DNA of 43,240 nt, taken from assembly GCF_018614415.1 (NCBI RefSeq), contig NZ_JAGGOO010000088.1, forward strand, positions 1 to 43,240. Reading direction: 5' to 3'. Both the position numbers and the translations under genes were made by a program. The notes beneath the pieces were generated by a model that saw only the letters and a program-made list of their open reading frames with translations, was not told where the DNA came from and made no database searches. Each line of letters opens with the position of its first letter. The stretch's first letter is position 1. Origin of the DNA: Streptomyces sp. ISL-12 (GTDB taxonomy: Bacteria; Actinomycetota; Actinomycetes; Streptomycetales; Streptomycetaceae). Shown one piece after another: positions 19,122 to 26,266 of this stretch.

Positions 19122-20339
19122 TCAGCGGGCGGCCGGGCCGAGGCGCAGCGGGAGGGACTCCAGGCCGTGCATGGCGGTGGAGAAGCGCCAGCGCAACGCG
19201 GACTCGTCGACGGCCAGTTCGAGGTCGGGGAAGCGGCCCAGGAGCCGGCCGAAGGCGATCTCGCCCTCCAGCCGGGCCAGGGCGGCACCGACGCAGTAGT
19301 GGATGCCGTGGCCGAAGGCGAGGTGGCCGCCGGCCGGGCGGGTGATGTCGAGCCGGTCGGGTTCGGCGAACCGTTCGTCGCGGTTGGCGGCGAGCCAGGA
19401 CACCATCACGAAGTGGCCGGCGGGGATGGTGACACCGCCGAGTTCGACGTCCTCGGTGGCGTAGCGGGGGCTGGAGAGGTTGTTGGGGGTCTCGTAGCGC
19501 AGGAACTCCTCCACCGCCTGCGGCAGCAGGTCGGGGCGCGCCTTGAGCAGCGCGAACTGCTCGGGGTGGCGCAGCAGGGCGAGGACGCCGCTGCTGATGA
19601 GGTTGACGGTGGTCTCGAAGCCGCCGGTCAGCAGGACGACGGCGGTGGAGATCAGTTCGTCGCGGCTGAGCCGGTCGCCGTCCTCACTGACGTGCACCAG
19701 GCGGGTCAGCAGGTCGTCACCGGGGTCGCGGCGCTTGGCCTCGACCAGGTCACCGAGGTAGGCGGCCATGCGCATCGAGGCGGCGCCGATCTCCTCGGGG
19801 GTGACGGCGGCGACCATGGTGCGGGTCCAGGCGGTGAAGTCGTCGCGGTCCTCGAAGGGGATGCCGAGGAGTTCGCAGATGACGCGGATGGGCAGGGGCA
19901 GCGCGTAGTCGGCGAGGAGTTCGCTGTCCGGGCCGGACTTCTCCATGGCGTCGAGGAGTTCGTCGGTGATGGCCTCGATGCGCGGGCGCAGCGGGGCCAC
20001 GGCGCCGGGGGTGAACACCTTGGTGATCAGGGACCGCAGCCGGGTGTGGTCCGGCGGGTCGAGGTTGAGGAGGTTCTTGGCCAGTTCGGGCGCGAAGTGG
20101 CTCTCGGTGTCCTCCCCGCCGCCCAGGCGCAGCCGCTCCAGCCGGTCGTAGACGCCGTCGCTGCTGAAACGGGGGTCGGTGACGGCGGTGCGGGCCTCTT
20201 CGTGGCCGGTGACGAGCCAGACGGGGAAGCCGCCGGGGAGTTCGACGAACCGTACGGGCGAGGCCGCGCGCAGGCCGGCGGCGACGGTGTGGGCGTCCTG
20301 GATGAAGCTCTCGTCGAGCGGGAGGGGGGCGGTGGTCAC
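19122..20339 (-). CDS. Cytochrome P450 (second)
   Basis: The 405-residue soluble P450 has I-helix LLTGGFETTVN, ExxR EEFLRYE and haem loop FGHGIHYCVGAALARLE. Its N-terminus is conventional, unlike the other P450. The start is GTG 20339, preceded by GGAGAA, and it overlaps by four bases (GTGA) the stop of a 43-codon mini-ORF. It sits between the amidotransferase gene and the salicyl-AMP ligase gene in the metallophore operon, so an oxidation of the nascent or released metallophore is likely. Regiochemistry is not predictable. The typical CYP105/107-like look is common in Streptomyces, and a fold-level assignment is as far as the sequence goes. Confidence 0.9.
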   Translation of the reverse strand: MTTAPLPLDESFIQDAHTVAAGLRAASPVRFVELPGGFPVWLVTGHEEARTAVTDPRFSSDGVYDRLERLRLGGGEDTESHFAPELAKNLLNLDPPDHTRLRSLITKVFTPGAVAPLRPRIEAITDELLDAMEKSGPDSELLADYALPLPIRVICELLGIPFEDRDDFTAWTRTMVAAVTPEEIGAASMRMAAYLGDLVEAKRRDPGDDLLTRLVHVSEDGDRLSRDELISTAVVLLTGGFETTVNLISSGVLALLRHPEQFALLKARPDLLPQAVEEFLRYETPNNLSSPRYATEDVELGGVTIPAGHFVMVSWLAANRDERFAEPDRLDITRPAGGHLAFGHGIHYCVGAALARLEGEIAFGRLLGRFPDLELAVDESALRWRFSTAMHGLESLPLRLGPAAR

Positions 20340-20470
20340 GGGGTTCTCCGGTGGGTCGGTGCGGCAGGGGGCGGGGCGGTCACGGGGTTCTCCAGTGCGC
20401 CGGCGGGAAGAAGGCCGCCCGTCACGGGGTCCTCCGGTGCGTCGGCCAGAAGGGGGCCGCCGGTCACGGC
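20334..20470. repeat. 42-44 bp direct repeats carrying RBS-GTG units
   Basis: The 11-base core GTCACGGGG(T/T)(T/C)C occurs at about 20335, 20379 and 20421, with a partial fourth copy (GGTCACGG) at 20462. Spacings are 44, 42 and 42. On the coding (minus) strand each full copy reads GGAGRACCCCGTGAC, duplicating the initiation region of the downstream P450 gene. It probably arose by tandem duplication of that region. Confidence 0.7.
20336..20467 (-). CDS. 43-residue mini-ORF built of 14-residue repeats
   Basis: Between the amidotransferase and P450 genes, a short frame starts at GTG 20467, overlapping the amidotransferase stop (GTGA). It ends at TGA 20336-20338, overlapping the P450 start (GTGA). 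It is made of about three 42-44 bp direct repeats: VTGGPLLADAPEDP, VTGGLLPAGALENP, then a diverged VTAPPPAAPTHRRTP. Each repeat carries a GGAG(G/A)-ACCCC-GTG unit that looks like a ribosome-binding site plus start codon. Translation-coupling linker or real small protein are both possible. No known family is recognised. It is below the size most gene finders report. Confidence 0.45.
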   Translation of the reverse strand: MTGGPLLADAPEDPVTGGLLPAGALENPVTAPPPAAPTHRRTP

Positions 20471-22305
20471 AGGTCCAGCGTGGGCCGGTACAGGTCGGCC
20501 CAGACGTGGAAGTCCAGGAGGCGTTCGAGGCCGGTGCGGACGGCGCCGGTGACGGCGGCCGGGTCGGCGGCGGCGGTGGAGCGGGCCCAGTCGGGGTCGA
20601 AGACGGCGAACACCGGGTGCCCGGGGTCGGTCAGCACCTCGCGGACCTGCTCCTGGAGGGCGGCGGCGTACGCCGTGTCCTGCGTGGACGGGTACGGGCT
20701 CTTGACGCGCTCGGTGACGGACCGGGGCAGCAGGTGGGCGACGGCCTGCCGCAGCAGGCCCTTCTCACGGCCGTCGACGGTCTTCAGGGACCAGGGCGCG
20801 TTGTAGACGTAGGAGACCAGCCGGTGGTCGGCGAAGGGGACGCGGACCTCCAGGCCGGTCGCCATCGACATGCGGTCCTTGCGGTCGAGCATGGCCCGCA
20901 CCAGCCGGGTGATGTGCAGGTGGCTGCTGGTGCGCATCCGGCGTTCGAAGGCGTCCTCGCCGGGCAGGTGCTCCACCTTGGCGACGGCACCGGCGTACTC
21001 GTCGGCGACGTAACCGCCGATGTCGAGGGCGGTGCGCAGTGCGGGGCGGAGCGGTTCGGTGCGGTCGGCGGTGTAGGTGTTCTGGAAGGCGAGCCAGGGG
21101 AACGTGTCGGCGTCGCGGGCGGCCGGGTGGTGGAACCAGACGTAGCCGCCGAAGAGTTCGTCCGCGAACTCCCCGGACAGGGCCACGGTCGACTGCTCCC
21201 GGATGGCGCGGAACAGCAGCAGCATGGAGCTGTCGATGTCGCCGAGGCCGATGGGCATGTCGCGGGCGGCGACCACCGCGCGGCGCAGCGCCGGGTCGGT
21301 GAGCGCGCGGGAGTCCAGGACGACGTTGCGGTGGTCGGCGCCGACGTGGGCGGCGACCTCGCGGATGAACGGGGCGTCGGGGGTGTCGCGGAACTCGTCG
21401 GGCCGGAAGTTCTCCTCGTACCCGGCGAAGTCCACGGAGAAGGTGCGGAGTTTCTCCCCGGTCTCCCGCTGCCGACGGGCGGCGAGGGCGGTGACGGCGC
21501 TGGAGTCGAGGCCGCCGGAGAGCAGCACGCACTGCGGCACGTCGGAGACGAACTGCTCGGGCACGATCTCGCCGAGCAGGGCGGCGACCCGTTCGACGGT
21601 CGTGGCGGCGTCGTCGGTGTGTTCGGCGGTCTCCAGCCGCCAGTAGGTGTGCTCGCGCATCCCGTCGCGGTCGACGGTCAGCACGGTCCCCGGCTCGACC
21701 TCGTACAGGTCCTTCCACAGCGACCAGCCGGGCGCCTTGGTGAAGCCGACGAGTTCGCGCAGGCAGGAGGTGTCGACGCGGCGCGGGAAGGCCGGGTTGG
21801 CGAGGACGGCCTTGGGTTCGGAGCCGAAGAGGACGCCGTCGGGAGTGCGGTGGTAGTAGAGGGGCTTGACGCCCATGCGGTCGCGGACCAGGACGAGGCG
21901 CCGGCGCCGCTCGTCCCAGACGGCGAAGGCGTACATGCCGGTGAGGCGTTCGGCGACGGCCTCGCCCCACTCCAGGTAGCCGCGCAGCACGGTCTCGGTG
22001 TCGCTGCGGGTGGTGAACCGGTGGCCCCGGCGCTGGAGTTCGGCGCGCAGCTCGGGGTGGTTGTAGACCTCGCCGGAGTAGACGAGGGTGACGTCGCCGT
22101 CGGGGGTCTCGGCCGTCATGGGCTGGGCGCCGCCCGGCAGGTCGATGACAGCGAGGCGGCGGTGGCCGAGGGCGGCATGCCGGTACAGGCGCACGCCGCC
22201 CTCGTCGGGGCCGCGGTCGGCGAGGGTGGCCGTCATGGCGTCGACCGTGTCGCCCCGCAGGGTGAGGTCCTGGTCGAACGCCACCCAGCCGGTGATTCCG
22301 CACAT
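20464..22305 (-). CDS. Asparagine synthase (glutamine-hydrolysing)-like amidotransferase
   Basis: This 613-residue class II amidotransferase starts MCGITGW, so Cys-2 can act as the N-terminal nucleophile that frees ammonia from glutamine. The glutaminase domain (about 1-210) contains RGPDEGG, YSGEVYNH and RSDTETVL. The synthetase domain has the PPi-loop LSGGLDSSA, then GEFADELFGGY and DRMSMATGLEVRVPF. Full length and intact motifs suggest an active enzyme that converts a carboxylate to an amide via an acyl-AMP. Location inside the metallophore operon suggests it amidates the product or a precursor. Housekeeping Asn synthesis is the alternative. ATG 22305 is preceded by AAGGAG. Thirty-five bases separate it from the upstream methyltransferase gene. 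Confidence 0.88.
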   Translation of the reverse strand: MCGITGWVAFDQDLTLRGDTVDAMTATLADRGPDEGGVRLYRHAALGHRRLAVIDLPGGAQPMTAETPDGDVTLVYSGEVYNHPELRAELQRRGHRFTTRSDTETVLRGYLEWGEAVAERLTGMYAFAVWDERRRRLVLVRDRMGVKPLYYHRTPDGVLFGSEPKAVLANPAFPRRVDTSCLRELVGFTKAPGWSLWKDLYEVEPGTVLTVDRDGMREHTYWRLETAEHTDDAATTVERVAALLGEIVPEQFVSDVPQCVLLSGGLDSSAVTALAARRQRETGEKLRTFSVDFAGYEENFRPDEFRDTPDAPFIREVAAHVGADHRNVVLDSRALTDPALRRAVVAARDMPIGLGDIDSSMLLLFRAIREQSTVALSGEFADELFGGYVWFHHPAARDADTFPWLAFQNTYTADRTEPLRPALRTALDIGGYVADEYAGAVAKVEHLPGEDAFERRMRTSSHLHITRLVRAMLDRKDRMSMATGLEVRVPFADHRLVSYVYNAPWSLKTVDGREKGLLRQAVAHLLPRSVTERVKSPYPSTQDTAYAAALQEQVREVLTDPGHPVFAVFDPDWARSTAAADPAAVTGAVRTGLERLLDFHVWADLYRPTLDLP

Positions 22306-22340
22306 GGGTGCTCCTTGGGTCGTACTCGTGGAAGGTCGGG

Positions 22341-25142
22341 TCAGGGGCGCCGGGCGGCGAACACCCGGTGGCCCAGCGGGTGGAGGGGGTGACCCTCGGC
22401 GGGCAGGTCGGCCACGGGCAGCAGGCCGGCGCCGTCGAGGACGGCCCGCCACTGGGTGTGGGTGAGGAAGCTGGAGCCGGTGGCCGCGCGGGCGTCCCGC
22501 GGGGCGGCCAGCAGGAAGCCCTGGGAGGCCAGCACCCAGTACTCCTCCCGGGTCGGCTCGGTGAGCACCAGCAGCCCGCCGGGCACCAGCAGCCGGGCCA
22601 GTCCCCGCACGGAGGCGTCGGTGTCGACGGCCGCGTTGAGGACACCGCCGGCCACCACCACGTCGAAGGAACCGGCCGCGTGCCCCTGCTCCACGGGGTC
22701 GCGGTCGACGTCCAGCAGGCCGTAGCGCAGCCGGTCGCCGAAGCGGGCGCGGGCGTGGTCGAGGAAGAACGGGGACACGTCGGTGAACAGGTACTCCACG
22801 GAGGTGCCGGGCAGCCGTTCCAGTTCCGGCAGGACCACCTCGGTGGTGGTCGCCGTCCCGCCGCCCGCCTCCAGGACCCGGCCGCGCGGGGTGCCCCGCA
22901 GGTGGTCCGCGACCAGCGCGGCGGCGGCGTGGTGCTGGTAGCGGGCGGTGGCGCTCTCCCGGTACAGCGAGCGTGCGGTGTCCGTCTCGCCGCGCGGGAA
23001 GAGCAGTGCGGCCGCCGACCGTTCGGCCCGCATCAGGGCGAGGAGTTCCCCGGCCGAGCGGCGGGCGTAGGCGACAGTGGCGTCGGAGCCGTGGGCGGCC
23101 CGCCAGCCGCGCAGGGCCGGCCGCCACACCGTGTCGAGGTCGGTGTACGTGTCCGGTGGCACGGTGGGGGTCAGCGCGCCCGACGGGGCGCGGTCGAGCA
23201 GGTGCTCCTCGGTCAGTACGGTCAGCCAGCGGTCCAGGAGCCGCCGGTGCTCGGGCGCCGGGCGCACCGCCGCCGCGATCTCCTGCGGGGTGTGCGCCCC
23301 GGGCCCGGTCAGGCAGCCGGCCCGGTGGAGGGTGTGCAGCATGCTGAGCAGGGCGGCCCGTGCCACCGCGTGGGCCGCGTCGACGCAGGCGGGTACGTCG
23401 AGTCCGCGCAGGGCCAAGTCGGCGCGGGCGGCTGCGTCGAGTCCGCGCAGGGCCGCGTCGGCGGCCACGGCGGGGGAATCCACGCTGGTGCGGGGAGCGG
23501 TCCCCGCCAAGCTGGGGGCCCCCTCCAGGCGAGGGCCCAGCTCCGCCCAGGCCGTGACGTCCGCCGCCGTGACGCCCGGTTCCGGGCAGCTCACGCGGGT
23601 CAGGGCGGACAGGTCGGTCAGCGCGGCGGCGGGCGTCGCGGGCAGGGCGCGCGCCAGCGCCAGTGGGAGGACCGCCTCGGTGGCCTCCGCCCGTTCCAGG
23701 GCGGCGAGCAGACGGGCCGGCGCGGTGTCCGGCGGCACCGCCGTGACCCGGCCGCGGCGGGCCCAGGCGTCGAGCGCCGCCGCCGCGCCCGCCGGGTCGC
23801 CGGTCAGCACGAGGGTGTGCGGCGGCGGCCCCGGGTCGGGTGCGGGCCGCGGTCGTACGGCGGTCAGGGCCTGGGCCAGGTCCGCGCAGAACCGGGCGGC
23901 CTCGTCCGGCAGGCGGCTCCCTGAGGCGTCCGGACGGTTCCCGGCGACGGCGGCGAGGACGGCCGCCGCGTCGAGGTCCGTGCCGTCGACCGTGCAGACC
24001 GGCTCCCCGTCCCGGCCGTCGAGGAGTCGGCGCAACTCCGCCGTGTCGACGGCGGCGGCCTCCGGGACGGTGGCGTGCCACAGGTACTGTCCGGCCGGGG
24101 CGGGCCCGGCGGTGTCGTCCGGGTGGCGGGCGCGGACGTCGAAGCCGGCCGCCGTCAGGTCCTCCTCCCACTCCCCCGCCGTCGGGAAGACGGTGGCGGT
24201 CCCCGCCCGGCGGTCGGTGAACCGGCCGTGCGGGTCGGTGGCGTGCGGGGACGAGGCCGGCGGGGAGAGCAGGAACTGCATGGAGGTCAGGACGGTGTCG
24301 CAGTCCCCCGCCGAGTCCACCAGCAGCAGCGTGCCGCCGGGCGCGAGCAGCCGCCGGACACGGCTCAGCGCGGCCGGTATGTCGGTGGCGTTGTGCAGGA
24401 CGTTGGCGGCGACGACGACGTCGGCGCCGCCCGCCGGGAAGCCCTGGGCGGTGAAGTCGGCGTCCACGTCGAGCAGCGCGGTGGCGACCCCGAACCGTTC
24501 GGCGGCGGCAGCGGTGTAGAGGGGGCTGACGTCGGTGAACGTGTGGTCGGTGTCCAGGCCGCGCAGCGCTTCCGTGGTGGCGCCCGAGCCGCCGCCCAGC
24601 TCCACCACCCGCACCCGGCCGCCGGGCCCGCGCCCGGCCGCCGCCTCGGCCACCAGTTCCGCGCACCGGGCGTGCAGCCGTCCGGTGAAGGCGTTGCGCT
24701 GGTAGGCGCCGAGCGAGGCCACCACGTCGGTGCCCTCCTGCAGCAGGTCGGTGAGGGCGACCCGGTCGCCGAGCAGGTCGGGCAGCCGCTCCAGGGCGGC
24801 GCGGTGCAGGCGGGCCATCTCCGGGGGGAAGCCCAACCGTTCGTAGCGGGAGGGCAGTTCGTGCAGGGCGGGGGTGTCTGCCGGGCCCGTGGCGTGGAAG
24901 ACGCCGTGCGCGTCGCGGCGGAGCGCGCCGGCCGCGGTGAGCGCGGTGAGCCACCGGTCGAGAAGGGCGCGGTGCCGTGGCGCCACGGGGAGGGCGGCGG
25001 CCAGGGCGTCCGCGGTGGCGGGCAGCACGGGGTGCAGTACGGCGGTCATGGCGGCGCGGCTGATGCCGTCCAGGTGGTGCAGGTCGCGGCGGAGCCGGAG
25101 TTCGGCGCCCGCGCCGGTGAGCGTGGAGAGCGTGCCGGTCAC
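22341..25142 (-). CDS. Free-standing double SAM methyltransferase of the NRPS-embedded type
   Basis: The product is 933 residues with two homologous methyltransferase units and no A, C, Cy or PCP domain. Motif I is VVELGGGSGATTE near residue 180 and VLEAGGGTATTTE near 755; post-motifs FTDVSPLY and FTDVSPFF match. Each unit has the helical lead-in HRALLDRWLTALT or HRRLLDRWLTVLT, nearly identical to HRWLVRHWLTALA in the MT inserted in NRPS-2. It therefore seems to descend from A-domain-embedded C-methyltransferases and may act in trans on carrier-bound thiazoline intermediates. Residues ~440-600 between the units are Ala-rich and unassigned. The start GTG 25142 overlaps the upstream reductase stop (GTGA). 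The first unit could be structural; it keeps motif I but its activity is unproven. Confidence 0.82.
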   Translation of the reverse strand: MTGTLSTLTGAGAELRLRRDLHHLDGISRAAMTAVLHPVLPATADALAAALPVAPRHRALLDRWLTALTAAGALRRDAHGVFHATGPADTPALHELPSRYERLGFPPEMARLHRAALERLPDLLGDRVALTDLLQEGTDVVASLGAYQRNAFTGRLHARCAELVAEAAAGRGPGGRVRVVELGGGSGATTEALRGLDTDHTFTDVSPLYTAAAAERFGVATALLDVDADFTAQGFPAGGADVVVAANVLHNATDIPAALSRVRRLLAPGGTLLLVDSAGDCDTVLTSMQFLLSPPASSPHATDPHGRFTDRRAGTATVFPTAGEWEEDLTAAGFDVRARHPDDTAGPAPAGQYLWHATVPEAAAVDTAELRRLLDGRDGEPVCTVDGTDLDAAAVLAAVAGNRPDASGSRLPDEAARFCADLAQALTAVRPRPAPDPGPPPHTLVLTGDPAGAAAALDAWARRGRVTAVPPDTAPARLLAALERAEATEAVLPLALARALPATPAAALTDLSALTRVSCPEPGVTAADVTAWAELGPRLEGAPSLAGTAPRTSVDSPAVAADAALRGLDAAARADLALRGLDVPACVDAAHAVARAALLSMLHTLHRAGCLTGPGAHTPQEIAAAVRPAPEHRRLLDRWLTVLTEEHLLDRAPSGALTPTVPPDTYTDLDTVWRPALRGWRAAHGSDATVAYARRSAGELLALMRAERSAAALLFPRGETDTARSLYRESATARYQHHAAAALVADHLRGTPRGRVLEAGGGTATTTEVVLPELERLPGTSVEYLFTDVSPFFLDHARARFGDRLRYGLLDVDRDPVEQGHAAGSFDVVVAGGVLNAAVDTDASVRGLARLLVPGGLLVLTEPTREEYWVLASQGFLLAAPRDARAATGSSFLTHTQWRAVLDGAGLLPVADLPAEGHPLHPLGHRVFAARRP

Positions 25143-26266
25143 AGGGCACCCACCTCCGCCACCGCGTCCGGCGCGAACGGGTCCACGCCGTCCGGCAGTA
25201 CGTCGACCCGCGCGCAGGGGCCCGCCGGGGTGCGGGTGAGGGCGGTGACGGCCGCCTCCGGGTCGAGGACCTCGGCGGCGAAGTGCCGTCCGGGCGGCAG
25301 GTCGCCGCGCAGCACGCTCAGTGCCGTGTGGGCGGCGACGGCGCCGCTCAGCGGGGCGTTGCCGGTGCCGTGCAGGACCGCGGTGCGCGGGGCACCGTTG
25401 GCCGTGAGGGTCACGGCCAGGGTGACCGAGGGGCGGTGTCCGGCGAGGTCCAGCGCGGCGGCCCGGCACAGGCGCCGTGCCGCCTCGTCGGGCGGCAGGA
25501 CGTGCACCCGGTCGAAGGCGGCGAGGACGTGTTCGCCCCGGACCAGGGTCAGCCAGTCGCCGTCGCGGACGCCGAGGGCCCGCGCGGTCCGCGCGTCCTC
25601 GGCGGACAGCTGCGGCAGCTCGGCACCGGCGCCCGGGAAGAAGGGCAGGTCGGTGACGGTCCGGCGGGTCAGTGCGCGTGCCCGGGGCGCTCCGTCCCGC
25701 CAGGCCGCCAGAGGGCCGGCGCCCGGGGTCGAGGCGCCGTGCAGGTACTCCAGGGCGGAGGTGGTGGTGAAGAGGTCCAGTACGCGGGTGCGGACGGTGA
25801 CCGTGTCCGGCCGGGCCGCCCCGGCGAGCCCCGCCCGGCGGGCGACGGCCCTCGGGAACAGCCCGGTCAGGCCGGGGCGCAGCCCCGCGGAGAGCACGGC
25901 GGTGCGGCCCGCGCGCCGGTAGCGGCCGTCGTCCAGCAGGGCGTGCAGCGCGTCGTCCCCGGCGGCGTCCACATAGTCGGCGCCCGCCCGGAGGGCGGCG
26001 TCGGCGGCGACGGAACCGGTGAGGTGGGACGGGCCCGCGCAGTTGACCAGGACGCTCAGGCCCTCGGCGAACGCCGTCACGTCGTCGCCGTCGCGGACGT
26101 CCACCACCCGGTGTTCCACCGCCTCGTCACCCGGCAGGTGACGGGCGACGAACTCCGCCGTGGCGGTCGCCGACCGGCCGCCGACGCGCACCGGGCGGCC
26201 CGCCCGGCGCAGGGCCAGGACGACGTGGCGGCCCACGTCCCCGTAACCGCCGATCACCCCGATCAC
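25139..26266 (-). CDS. Saccharopine-dehydrogenase-like NAD(P)-binding oxidoreductase
   Basis: The 375-residue protein opens with the Rossmann motif VIGVIGGYGDVGRHV and has the saccharopine-dehydrogenase-type body (LVNCAGPSHLTG, AGADYVDAAGDD, LSAGLRPGLTGLFPRA). There is no membrane segment. Family members act on imine/secondary-amine bonds of amino-acid adducts or are enzymes of unknown role. Here it could reduce or oxidise a ring C=N or an opine-like linkage in the metallophore. The operon already encodes a classical thiazolinyl-imide reductase, so this is an extra redox step. The start GTG 26266 overlaps the ABC-transporter stop (GTGA) and its own stop overlaps the double-methyltransferase start. 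The function is inference. Confidence 0.78.
   Translation of the reverse strand: MIGVIGGYGDVGRHVVLALRRAGRPVRVGGRSATATAEFVARHLPGDEAVEHRVVDVRDGDDVTAFAEGLSVLVNCAGPSHLTGSVAADAALRAGADYVDAAGDDALHALLDDGRYRRAGRTAVLSAGLRPGLTGLFPRAVARRAGLAGAARPDTVTVRTRVLDLFTTTSALEYLHGASTPGAGPLAAWRDGAPRARALTRRTVTDLPFFPGAGAELPQLSAEDARTARALGVRDGDWLTLVRGEHVLAAFDRVHVLPPDEAARRLCRAAALDLAGHRPSVTLAVTLTANGAPRTAVLHGTGNAPLSGAVAAHTALSVLRGDLPPGRHFAAEVLDPEAAVTALTRTPAGPCARVDVLPDGVDPFAPDAVAEVGAL

Noticed and set aside
17456..19288. Ligase start extended to 19288
   Set aside because: It would overlap the end of the P450 gene by over 160 bases. GTG 19072 has a good GGAGG site and gives the usual family length.
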